Below are positions 47,934-59,536 of a DNA stretch of 64,000 bases, piece by piece. The notes beneath the pieces were generated by a model. That model was not told the DNA's origin, did no database searches, and was given only the letters and a program-made list of their open reading frames with translations. Position 1 is the first letter of the stretch. Each line of letters opens with the position of its first letter. Source of the DNA: Apostichopus japonicus (lineage: Eukaryota; Echinodermata; Holothuroidea; Aspidochirotida; Stichopodidae); contig NC_092564.1 of NCBI RefSeq assembly GCF_037975245.1, positions 6,517,984-6,581,983 on the forward strand, in the 5' to 3' direction. The translations under genes and the position numbers were made by a program.

Positions 47934-49990
47934 CCCGCACCCCTCACCCCTACACCCTGCATTGGCCTAACTTATAGGTACAGCCTTTGTTGTGACCAAA
48001 GTAATGTTAAATTTGCTACAGTAGCATACGACTGAGGTTGGATCTCACCCAACGACAACGTTAAGTCCAGTTTCATTAATATAACGTTCCACTGTGAGAA
48101 TTTCCACCTCATTTTCAGCAGTGGTTCAGCACAAAAACAAAAATTTTTGTTTAACAATTGTGCCAAGAAACATAGAGTAATGGCGCATGAGCTAGATTTA
48201 TGTCGAGCTGGCTTTGAGAAATGTGTTTTTTTGCTGCTAACATCTGTATCAATGCTGCACCAATGATTGACCTTAGTAGATTGCTCACATCTCCCTCCTT
48301 ACGCACAATATTTTCAAAAGGCAATTTCTTATTCTGAACATGGAGTTTCATAAACTCTATGCTCTGTAGTACCTCTGCATTGTGAGCCAAATGACTTTCA
48401 AATTTCAATCAAAACAAATGGTTACCATCGCAACGATAATTTTCCTTTCTTCGTACATATCATCTTGTAAAGTACAGAATTTAGAAACTTTGGTATAATG
48501 AAGGCATTCACTTGTTTATCTGTTTTTTCTTCATAAAATGATGTTTAAGATATTTCAAGGATAGCCTGCGTTCAAAAGCGCGCAATCATGTTGTAGAGTA
48601 GCTTTGGGGTTTACATGCAATGTTTACCCGGCGTTTATCTTGTCTTATTCATCAAAGTCGGTATGAAAATATACATGGCAAGATTTTATCTCATATATCA
48701 TGGCATTTTGTTACTGTGACATATCAATATGTGTTCATATTTTCATTAAACAATAATGTGTTCCAATGTATATTAAACATTCCGCCCTCATATCATTTCG
48801 CTACTACTACGCCTTACGTGTTTTTGTGTGAACGAGTGTATATGGCTTGTTATTCTCTTCAGTGAAGTAAACTTCTTAGATGAGGTGATTCTAAATTAAT
48901 GTCTTATATAGGTCTAAGAAGAAAAAATGAGCATTATTTGTTTTGCATAATCATTGAATACTGAGGTCGCATTGAAAACATTTCTGCAAATGGTTTGTTT
49001 TGAGTTGATATTTATATTGCTGTATCGTCTGTCTGTAAATCTTGGCCTTTTTTAATATCAAAATACAGCCAAAGCTGTTTGTATTATTTTGGTGGTTCTC
49101 ATTCACATATTTCAAGATGATTTTGTTCAAAGCTATAATCACTCCTCCCTTTCCATCCCTAAGACCAAAAAAATATCATTTTTGTCAGAATCATGACTAT
49201 ACAATTGAATGGCATAGCGGAAAATTCGCTGTTTACGTCAGTAGCAAATCTATGTTGAGAAAGCACATGAAAGAAAGAAAAAAGGAAAATATCAGAATCA
49301 ATTTGACAGAATGGGCAAGTGGAAGAAAGGTTCTCTCCAGAGGTTTACGGGAACGACGCTCAGTACTCCACCGGACCGGTGAGGGGCAAAGGTGTTAAGT
49401 GTCCTCCGTTTTTTTTTTTGTGGAGAACGTTGAAAATGTAGAAAATGTCGGTAATTGTTTTTCTGACGCAGTTGTCACTTAAAAGCGACAAGGGGAGTAT
49501 ATTTCAAGAAAAAGCGATCGTTAGTGACAGCCAGAGATACAGCTGCGATTCTGGATTCTTTTCTTTAGTTTTCGCCTCTTTTTTTGTTGTTTGTCGTGAG
49601 ACATTGGCCATTTTTTTTTGGCTATTTTTTGACATTGAGGAAACCTAACCTATGGAGTAACTGATTGTACTCGGCAAAATATCCCGATCATATTTCTTTG
49701 AAGAGGAAGAAAAGTAATTGGTTTCAACGGTTAATTTCTTGTTTCACACTTCGTAAATTATATTCAGTTCAAGGAAGGTTATCGTCTGAAAGGCTAAGCA
49801 TCAACTAATGAGCAGGTTACAAATTAAAGGGGTATTCCGGTTGCTTATAAAAAGTTTGGTATCGATATGGAAGACACTGAAAATGTTTCACACCGCTAGT
49901 CCAAACTCTATTCCCAAATCTTGTCTCGACCATTGGATATTCTTGTTTGATGGTTAATTTTTTTCCAGACTTATAATGAACACTCTAGAT

Positions 49991-50521
49991 CAGGGGTTCC
50001 CTAACTGGGTGCACGAACCCCCAGGGGGTGCGTGAGTCCATCCCAGGGGGTTCGTGAGACATTTCTGTAAGTCAAAACTAGAGTCCTTTTTGTTGAAGTC
50101 AAATCTGATGTATCATATAATTTAGTAATGTACAAAAGTCGTACCTATCGACAAACTCTTTTCGCGTTCCATACGCATATGTTGCCATAGTAGTACGGCA
50201 CCGTACATGTGATAAATGACTGAATTATGAAACAGACACAGGCCGCATGACTTTGGTGAAGTTGATGTACGCATGAAAGTACGTCGTGAAGATAAATGAG
50301 CTGATCTGATCTTGAAGTTTCCAAATAAATATTTGTTCATCTCTTGTTTGTTTTTTTCATTACAATATTACACTATATGAACTATATCTTTTATACGAAG
50401 CACTGTTATACGTATTATAGTATAATAATGACTCAGATCGTGTCGTGAAGTTGGGGGTTCGTGGACAACTCTGACATCCACAGTTGGGGGTTCGTGGTGG
50501 GATAAAGTTAGGGAAACCCTT
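49991..50521. mobile_element. Non-autonomous hAT element with perfect 8-bp target-site duplication
   Basis: The element starts CAGGGGTTCCCTAACT and ends AGTTAGGGAAACCCTT, imperfect inverted termini typical of hAT. CTCTAGAT flanks it on both sides (49983-49990 and 50522-50529), an exact 8-bp duplication with the TCTAGA centre favoured by many hAT transposases. The subterminal motif GGGGGTTCGTG recurs near both ends (about 50046, 50453 and 50485). It is 531 bp and lacks a transposase open frame. An internal segment near 50158-50173 (CTTTTCGCGTTCCATAC) also occurs at the end of the fold-back MITE at 37752-37769. Confidence 0.92.
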
Positions 50522-50529
50522 CTCTAGAT

Positions 50530-53500
50530 TGAACAGAAGATATATAATGGGCAGCCCGTGGTGTCATTATGGGCTTCAAAAGGTGCTGTTTCCTTCGATT
50601 TGTTTTGGATAAACATTCTTGAAATTTGTACTACAAAAAGTGGATCTGATGTTGCCCACATATAGTAGTCTCTAAGAGTTAATCAACACAACCAAATTCG
50701 TCTTTTGTAGAATATGACTTTTCGGTTGTAAATAAAGAATTTTAACTTTCAGAAAGGTGATAAAGCCATTTTCCATCACTATGATAATGTAGAATATACA
50801 GGTGTGTTACGAAATAGTTCATTAAATTCCACAAAAAAATAGATCTCTTCTCTATAGTTTTAGATGAAACTTTGCAGACAACTTGACTAAAATTTGTCGG
50901 CTGCTGATATTTTTTGCTGTTAATGTAGCATCTCTTTAAATTGTGGAATAGCAGGAATCGTCCAAGTCAATCGATAGCGAAATCTTTCAATAAAACACCC
51001 GATATACACAGAGGTGTATTCAAACTGTAACGTCAATTATCTACGCTAACTAAAGCAGAAGTTTCGATCTTTTATGAGAATGACACCCCGAATTTGACCT
51101 TCAACACTTAAGACAAAATGAAAAGCGATAGTTTTTCTTTTTTGTCATATCATTCATTAAATAAAAGTTTGATTGAGGCGAACAAAGGGAAAATTTTGAT
51201 TATTGCTTTAGGGCAATGAATCTAGCTGAAAAAGCACCTGAAGGAATAAGAATGAGACGAAAACTGCTCGCACACTTTTCTGTCTTTTCAAATCAAGAAA
51301 TGAGACGCTTTGTTGTCAAAAAAGTTTCTCATGTTCGTTCCTTAACCTCGCATTTTGAAAAACAAAATGGTTTAACCAATTTTGTCGTGGGTGGTTGATG
51401 ACACAATAGCTAATGATATAATATTGTTCATACATTGAAAATGGTGGAAATATACTTAAATATTTCCTCCATACAGAACAATATGTGCTTAGATGCAGGG
51501 GGTAGGAGCCGGGGGGGGGAGGGGCACGTGCCCTACTTTTTTCCAAACTAGCAAATGTGCCCTACTGGCAAATAAATGTGCCCCTTTGATGAAGAACTGT
51601 CTTTTGGATATCTTAAGCCTTTGTTAATTTTAATATTTGATTTTAATTATTTATTATAAGTATGTACATGCTATTTTTAAAATGGCATCCCATATCTTTT
51701 TGTAGCACGGTTAACAATAAACAGTCTAAATAAATAGTATTGATAGCATACTAACACATGATATATATTAAAGTGATATGGCCGGTGTGGATCGGTTTAT
51801 AGCATAACGAGTGGTGGTTGTGGAATGAGAAAGTGCCCCTCTGATGTTGTGCCCCCCCCCCCACGTTTTGGAAGCTGTGTATCGTAGTACTGTAAATTTT
51901 TCTTTCTCCTTTGTCTGAAACATTACCCTGTGATCAATGCCGTTCCTTTTAATAACTATACATGAAAAGCTTTGTGTTCTAGCATAGTCAAGGACCACCA
52001 GGAACCCCCCCCCCTCGCCACACTCACAGACAAACCCCGTGTGGAAGTCTCCTCCCCAAAATAAAAACATCGAGACAAATCAAACACAGCAAGAAACCAA
52101 ACACAAGCATAAATAACACAAACTATTTGAGTGAACAGAAACCTTTATTGTCCCATCTTCTTTTTTTCTTCAGCAACTTCACAAAGTAGCCATCTTTGCG
52201 AGAAAACATATTTACAAACATCTTTAACACTTCGACAAGAAATATGAGGTAACTAAAAGTCCAAAAACGAAAAAAGAGAAAAGAAATATATATATAGATA
52301 AACAAACCTTATTGCTCAATGCTCTTTGAGCAGGACATCAACATACCCCCAGGTGTACTGGTCTGCTCATTGCGTAAGGTTCATATCATATCAACCTTAA
52401 CGTTGATATCAGTGTAAAAATGGCAAGAAATTTGCCTTTCAACAGCTGCCTATGAATAATTATACCTTAACAAAATCCCCCAACACGAATGTATCAAGGT
52501 AAAAAATGGAAGTATGAAAAAAAAAACATTTTACAACAGAAAGAACCAGTACATAAATAATAACTTTATTTTTTTTAAATATTTTTTTTTTTTTAAATTT
52601 TACTAAGAAGTTCCTCACGTATTTAGAAAAGGGATTAACAGCTACCCATTGATCTGGTCGTGTCTGTCTTCATCAATCAAATTCAGTCGAACGTTATTCA
52701 ATATGAATATTCTTATAACTTGACAAAAATCGTTTAGAATTGTAACGGTCTGGACACTGAATTTAGGAAGAAAAAAAAGAGCTAATAATGATGATAATCA
52801 TTGATTGGAACAGTGATGTGCGGCGATTATATTATGCCTAATGCATAACAATAATTTTCAAGAGACCGACTTATATGACACGTTATCTGAACTAAATGGG
52901 TGTAAAACCATTATTTATCACTCCCTGTATCTTATGTCTTATTTGTTCTGTATTCTGTTTTATTGACTTAGCGCTCTGTTTATCGTACAAGTATACATTT
53001 TATGGTTCTTGCCGTACATATTTCTTATCATTCGTACCTTTTTTTTTTCATCGTCACTTTTATCGCAATGTTTTTATACCATTGTCGATAGCCTACCGGT
53101 ATTTATTACTCATGCAATATCACTTTTTATATGTGTTTCATCGTTTTGCGTTTCAATTTTATGTCTGTTTTAGAGCTCTTGTGTTTTGAACAATTTCCAT
53201 TGTACTTTTATACATGTGGCTGAATAAACCATCTATCTATCTATCTATCTAAACATATGTTATATGAATGATGCAATGATGAATGTTGCATTATTAAAAA
53301 AGATACAGTGTTGAGGACGTCCTTTTCTTAACCTGACGTTATAAAGCTACGAAATGTTTACAAGGTTGACAGCAAATAATAAATTAAGGAGATCATAAAA
53401 CTAAAAGAAAACAGGAGTCTTCTTAAATACGGGTGAGGAGCTAATTGCTGTGTTAAGCATCAGGCTTTGAGGCCACTGTGACGTCACCAGTGGCGTTTGA

Positions 53501-56500
53501 TACATTCAATAAACTTTTAATAGATCAATAAAAACTTCACTTGACAACTTTCCCACGATAACAACTTAACCACGTAGTAGAACAAATGTTGCGAGAATTA
53601 TGCGATGAGGGGAGAGCTGATATAAGTAATCGACTAATAGTATATAATTTCGAAAAGCCGGGTATATATTGCATTTGTGTTATTTCATATACGCCCAACC
53701 AATTAAACTGATAAAGCAGAATGGAACCTTTTATTTTCGTTTGTATATAGAACTGCTCGTCTCAGCATGTTTTGAACACTGACCAGAGGCAGTAACCCCC
53801 CATATAATATTCAATTTCCAATACATCTGTTTGCACGGTGTTAAACGTTACTGTTTAACATAACCTACACATGAATGTATATCATCCTATCGTATTTCTC
53901 AAATATTCAAATCAAGAAATTTAGAATCAATTGACAATGTATCGAAGACTGTTTCTTCAGTTTGAATTTAACTCATTGATCAGATATGCATCGTTTAGAT
54001 TCGTTACATTTATCGATACTAAATAAATGAAGAGTTTTCTTGATACATGAAGATATATTTATTTTCTCAATAATCAGCACATTTTTAAATCTTGATTTAA
54101 ATTGTCTAAATTTGACTCTCATACCACCTGGACGGATGTTTGCATGTTCCAAAAGATTTGCAAAAGATTTTTTTTTTTTTTTTTGGAGAGGGGGGGGGGG
54201 GTTGAAACTGTAAGTTGGCACACTAGAATATGCAGACATACAAACAGGACAATTTGAATAGTGACGCTGTGTTCTTCATGGAACGCTGTAAGGGTCACCT
54301 AATATGATGAGCAAGTGTATGTGTATATGTCTGGGTTTACTGACATGTGACAGAAGTAAACATGCAGTATTTGGTCTGCACACAATAAATGGGATATTAC
54401 ATAACAGTTTCTAACATGTACATATCTTGTACAGCATCATCATGTGCGGTTGCCAACGTTGACGCTGTAAAAATTGTTTTACAGTTTTCACTGAATATTT
54501 TCAAGTCCGTCAACTGCCTTCAAGTTTGTCAACTGTATACATGCATAGATGCAACGGACATCATCAATATGCTAAATGTGACAGCAGCCAAATGCATGTT
54601 CACATGAGAAACAAATGCTCACAGTGAACACACTTGGTTCACTGTGAACATCGTCGTACTTGGTGAGACTTTTGAGGTTCCATATTTGTCTTTATTACAA
54701 GTGATCAAGTTAGAAGAAATATAAGGACGCTAACAGTAACCAGTGATAAGTTAAACTAAGAAACGCCCATTGTAGGCAGCAGAGTATAAAATGGCACTTA
54801 AGGGCCACCTTAAGAACAAAGCACAAGAATATATGAGAACAGGACAGTTTGCATGTATATGAAAAGCATGTAATAAGAGGAGTGTGTATGCTGTGGTTAA
54901 AGAGCATCCTCTGTGTACATATAACCCATTTTAGCAGGTGATGTTTCGGAGTGTAAGCCACACGAGCTCCGTACTACACATAGATATGCGTGCGGTTGTC
55001 CAGCCTACAAGAACGCTGACTTTCGACTTATGTTATAGTGTGTGACGAACGCTGAATATAGAAAATCCTAATACAGATAATAAATTTGCTAAGGATACGG
55101 GTGACTAGGCTTATTAGTCCAGACGTTTCGATAAAAGACTAGACCCAACTGACTAATCATCAGATCATGCATGATGGGAAATTAAATATAATCAAAATGA
55201 AATCTCTCTGAAATTTAGAGTAAGCGTATTTTGTAATTTTTTTCAGCTACCTAATAGACTGATTATCCAGACTTATTAAACAGCAAGCACTGACGTCATT
55301 ATTCCTTAAATTAACTTCATGGACACATCATTGATTCATTGGTTATAGAAAAGAAAGAATAATGTCTCAAAGTGACATCTTTATACTTTGTAGTTTTCAT
55401 AGTTTGAACTATGTATAACAGTGTAAGCTATCGCGGAGTGAAAAGAATTCGAGAACGAAACAGGTTGAATGATTCATTTACTCTCGAAGTTTCCCCCGTT
55501 TTATCCCCATGTACCTCTTAAATTTGGCAAGAGCGGCAAAAGTATTGCCTATAAGTATAAATGTAAGTTCAAGAGAAATACTTGTGGTTGACATAATCAA
55601 TTAACTTTTTCAGTTTCTAAGCTAAAATCATGCCCCCCCCCCCTCACGTCTTCCCTTCACTGTAACAAAATGTTCCTGCAAAATGGGGTACAACGAAAAA
55701 TCCCCCTCCCCTCTCTTAGGTCTCTTTCATTTGTATGAAGTAAAAAAAAAACAATCCCTTGAAAGGTTCGTTGTTATGACGTATTATATAGACTTATAAA
55801 TATGATTTCTCTCACATTACCTTCAGCAATAGTTTATTAGGCTAACAACAAAGAAACGATTTTTCAACATTAAAACTCTTGAGGGTTGCCCACCGATGTA
55901 ACATATTCGTTTACCTCGATACTATTGGGGGAAATAAACGATTGAATTCTTCGGAAAGGATCAAAGGGTTATTTTAATGGAATAATTACTTCGAACGATC
56001 AAAGGTCCCAGACTTATCCTTTGCCCAAATTTGGAAGACGTTTGTTTAATCTGAAGAACTCGGCAGGTTCATATTCCAGTCATATTTTCGGTTTTTATTT
56101 CTCTCATCTTTCCTTCGAGAAATTATATATCAGGCTAGATGTAATTGAATGTATAATATGGATTTAAATGTTTTTTTCAAGATAATGTTCAATTGCATGT
56201 TAATTGAGGTTGTAACATACTGTTAAGGATGCGCCATGATATTTTAAACTAATAAAAACAATAAAATGTCTATGATCATTCGAATTTAGTTTTTTTCTCC
56301 AAGAAATGACAGATGGAATTTCCAATTTAAATTTGTCTCTTAAATCAACTACTCATTGAAATTACGTTTGTCTGTAGACTGAGATATGACTCTTAAGGGA
56401 TTTATGCTTTGACTCCATCCCATGACGTCATCGACTGAAAAACAATATTTTGCATTTTAAAAGCTGCAGGAATCAAGTTTTGCCTCAGCTTCAAGAGTTG

Positions 56501-57385
56501 TTTTGAAAGTTTTATACACAAAGGTGGCAGTATCATACAATATATCATGTATTTACGATAGAAATTTTGCAAACTAGATAAAAAAAATTAAACACATTTT
56601 TAGCGGTTTTTTACAGTATGTTACTAGTTATTTCTGCAATAAAACTATAACACAACTGGTAAGAAAGCCTCCCCCCCCAAAAAAAAGAAAGAAAAACAGT
56701 TCAAAATGTTCATATTTTGGACAATTGTTCTCGCTATCATATAGGGTATGTGTTTGGGTCAGTTTGGTTGGCCCAAAATCACGAGGGTAATATAATCTAA
56801 GGGCCAATCTTATTATGCCTTGTTTCTGTTAAACTGAGGATCTTATAGCCTTGAAAGAGAAATATGAGAAAAGATAATAATTAACAAAGTTAGCGTGTAA
56901 ATAACATTGTACATATACCGCTTTTAAATAAATAGGCAAAAGGACAAGGTGATTTATCGAATGAACTTATCTTTCCTATGTCATTGTCACTAGTAACCAT
57001 GGCATCTTAGAGCAACAGACCAAGGATTGATTATTTTAGGATCGTCATCAGAAAAAACCGCATTGCCATCAATGTTGACAAAAGATAATGTATGCAAATG
57101 TGGATTGTGACGTATGAAGTACGTTCTTCGACGTCACATCAACGATCCAGATACGAAATTGATCATAATACGTTAGTTGTGATGACACCGTTTAATATCG
57201 CTAAACATAGCGATATTCTCATCAGGATGTAAAACATTAGACGTTTCGGTTATACCGTTTCCCAAGCCACGATTACCGGTTTCAGTTCCATCGGTTTGTT
57301 ATACACCGTCATCACCATGACTGGAACTTTCCAAGGGTTAGAAACTCCCCGGTCGTGTTATGTAACACATACACAACACCATATA
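50530..57385. other. Intergenic, no gene recognised
   Basis: Apart from the retroelement 3' end at 52890-53251, this holds poly-C/G runs (51513, 51852, 52009, 54188, 55633) and a region at 51500-51870 with repeated GTGCCC(C)T motifs that may be a decayed transposon. A GTTCACTGTG inverted repeat lies at about 54619-54645. Confidence 0.6.
52890..53251 (+). mobile_element. 3' end of a CR1/L2-like non-LTR retroelement with an ATCT tail
   Basis: The run ends GTGGCTGAATAAACC followed by ATCT repeated five times (53230-53251). A polyadenylation-like AATAAA followed directly by a short tandem tail is the standard 3' end of CR1/L2-group elements. The T-rich, stop-poor sequence before it looks like their long 3' UTR; a 97-codon open frame there (52896-53189) is low-complexity Phe/Tyr/Leu and is not a protein I recognise. 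The 5' limit is approximate. Confidence 0.6.
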
Positions 57386-57430
57386 CAGGCGCGTATCCAG
57401 GATTTTCTAACCCGGGGGGCGCGAATTACT

Positions 57431-57530
57431 ATCTAAGCGGAGCGCCACCATCGGTTGGCGCGCAGCGTACAAGAAAATTTCTGGTTTTGATACCCCACCA
57501 GATCACCGGAAACGGCACTTCTCGGGCTTG
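57431..57530 (+). mobile_element. Conserved core of the GGTTGGCGCG transposon family, copy C
   Basis: The stretch ATCTAAGCGGAGCGCCACCA, followed by GGTTGGCGCG, a GCGTACAAGAAAATTT motif and an ATCACCGGAAA motif, is shared with copies at 47800-47870 (inverted), 58138-58230 and 58860-58950. It lies just inside the left terminus at 57386. It shows that the different elements in this block belong to one family. Confidence 0.75.
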
Positions 57531-58072
57531 AAATGACCAACCAGATGTACACTTTTGGCCTAAGAACCAAGTATTTCCTAATAGTTTTTTTTTCCATCCA
57601 TAACCTTTTTGAAGATTGTCAACCCGGCACACGTCATGTTCGACCTGATCGCATGTCCTGTGGGTCTTTGCTTTTGTAGGTGATTCTACGTCGCGGCCCA
57701 CAATACCCGTCAGCCCCACTTTTCAAGGTTTTAAGCCCCAAATTTGTTCAGAATTTGAAAATTCACATTTCTCGTGAATAAACTCACTTCAAAACATACC
57801 AATAATGTTGTACAAAATTTCATCTATGGACAACCAATATAGAAAAACTACCTTCAACCCCTAACAGACCGGTCAAAATTGCACGAGTAGAGGGAAGTGT
57901 GATGCAGAATGTTGGTCAGAAATTTTCGAAAATTCAGACACAGTTAATTTCTTGGTGTACAAATATTAAACCACTTATAACGGCTATTATAAAACTTGGT
58001 TGAACAAAATGAAAAAATAGCAGATATTTCCGAAACCGAACACTACACACATAGGCGTAGGAGGCGCGGCGG

Positions 58073-58449
58073 CAGTGGCGGAGCTAGGGGTATTGGTCAG
58101 GAGGGGCGAGAATGGTCTGTAGGGGCGCTTTCGACACTATCTAAGCGGAGCGCCACCACTGGTTGGCGCGTAGCGCACAGACAAATTTTGAGTAAAGATA
58201 CTCCCTAGATCGCCGGAAATGACCCTTTCAGGGCCTGGCTAATTTGCAGATAAACGAAGAATAGGGTGTCATCGCCAAATTACACCAACAAAATGTGACA
58301 AATGTCAATAAGTAGATGAGAGTGCAATAAAAAAGTCAATAATCTAGAATAAGTAAAAAGTGATAAAGAGCTGAAAAAGGCGCCAGCAGTCCATTTGAGT
58401 CCGTCACGGGGCGCATCCGCCCCCTGACCGTATGGACGCTCCGCCACTG
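58073..58449 (-). mobile_element. MITE, CAGTGGCGGAGC family (copy B), intact, with 8-bp target-site duplication
   Basis: The 377-bp element is bounded by CAGTGGCGGAGC and its exact complement GCTCCGCCACTG. The flanks CGCGGCGG (58065-58072) and CGCGGCGG (58450-58457) are identical 8-bp direct repeats. An 8-bp duplication fits hAT-type (or P/Merlin) transposition. It is near-identical along its length to the inverted copy at 47549-47933. It carries no transposase and is inserted into an older repeat (…ACACATAGGCGTAGGAGG / GGGTGCAGCCCC…). It must have been mobilised in trans. Confidence 0.9.
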
Positions 58450-58803
58450 CGCGGCGGGGGTGCAGCCCCTAATTCGCCATTACTAATGTAAAAGAGAGTT
58501 TTGACATAATTGGACCTCCATGCTTTTTATACATCTACATGAGACATGTCGTTGTTTACATTAGCATCCCGCGGTATACTGCGCAATTTGAACGGACCGT
58601 ACGGTACATGATGGCATGCGATGAAATAACCGATGCTTGCTTACATGATATTGACATTGACACGTTGAACGCGCGCCTCGCGCGCGAAAATTTTTGGTTA
58701 ATTTTTCAGGCAAGTCGGACAGTTATGAGGATTTTCATCCTTGAACGCCATTTTCATGCTCACTGATATGACGTGATATCTGCTGTTTGCGTTACAAATT
58801 CGA

Positions 58804-59040
58804 ACAGGCGCGTAGCGAGGAATTTGCCAAGGGAGGGGCGAAACCTGTAGGCAAATTATCTAAGCGTAGCGCCACCATAGGTTGGCGCGAAGCGTACAAG
58901 AAAATTTTGGCCGAAAATGCCTCCCAGATCGCTGGAAATGGCACTAACCAGGACCATTTGTTAGCGCGAAGCGTACAAGCAAATTTTGGCCGAAAATGTC
59001 TCCCAGATCGCTGGAAATGACACTTTCCAGGCCTTGTAAG
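58804..59040 (+). mobile_element. Related transposon fragment (copy D) with an internal 79-bp tandem duplication
   Basis: It starts CAGGCGCGTAGCGAGG and contains the family core ATCTAAGCG.AGCGCCACCAT and GGTTGGCGCGAAGCGTAC. The segment from GCGCGAAGCGTACAAG to the GGAAATGRCACT motif occurs twice, at 58885-58954 and 58964-59033, with a few substitutions. It ends in unrelated sequence followed by a G-run near 59104. The copy is rearranged or truncated. Confidence 0.7.
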
Positions 59041-59413
59041 TTGCATCTAAGCACTTTCTATTTTGAAATTACTTAGCGATATCATTTAAAAAAATGCTGA
59101 ATGGGGGGGGGGGCGGTCGCCCCCATCCCAAAATGCGTCATGTTCCCCGACGACACGGTCGAGTTCGAGACCAGCCACAGTTGGTTTCATAGCACAATTC
59201 TACACACGCGTTATGATAGACCATATATAGTATATATATAGATCATTAGTGAGACAGGAAAATGGAAACGTCAAAAAAATGGAGTTGTCGGTGTAAGGGG
59301 TAGGGTGAGGCACACTTTTACGAAATCATTGATCCGTCACTGGCTACCCTTCAGCGCTGTAATGATGTCACTGTTCCTCTTTCTCTTCCCGGTGTCCTCG
59401 CGTTTTTCTTTTA

Positions 59414-59536
59414 CTCCCTCCTTTTCTCCTTCTTCTCTCTTTCTTCTTTTTCTTTTCCCTTCCTTCCTCTCCTCCTCCTCTTTTCCCCCTCTTTTTTCCT
59501 TTTTTCTTCTCTTTTTTTTTCTCTCCTCTTTTTCTT
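59414..59536. repeat. 123-nt uninterrupted pyrimidine tract (polypurine on the Hox strand)
   Basis: Every base between 59414 and 59536 on the plus strand is C or T, in irregular CTT/CCT/TTTTC runs. On the strand of the Hox transcript it is a pure A/G tract starting 110 nt past the stop codon. It lies inside the nested transposon block, next to the right terminus. Confidence 0.95.

Noticed and set aside
57194-57216. ATATCGCT / AGCGATAT hairpin
   Set aside because: An 8-bp stem in AT-rich DNA is expected by chance.
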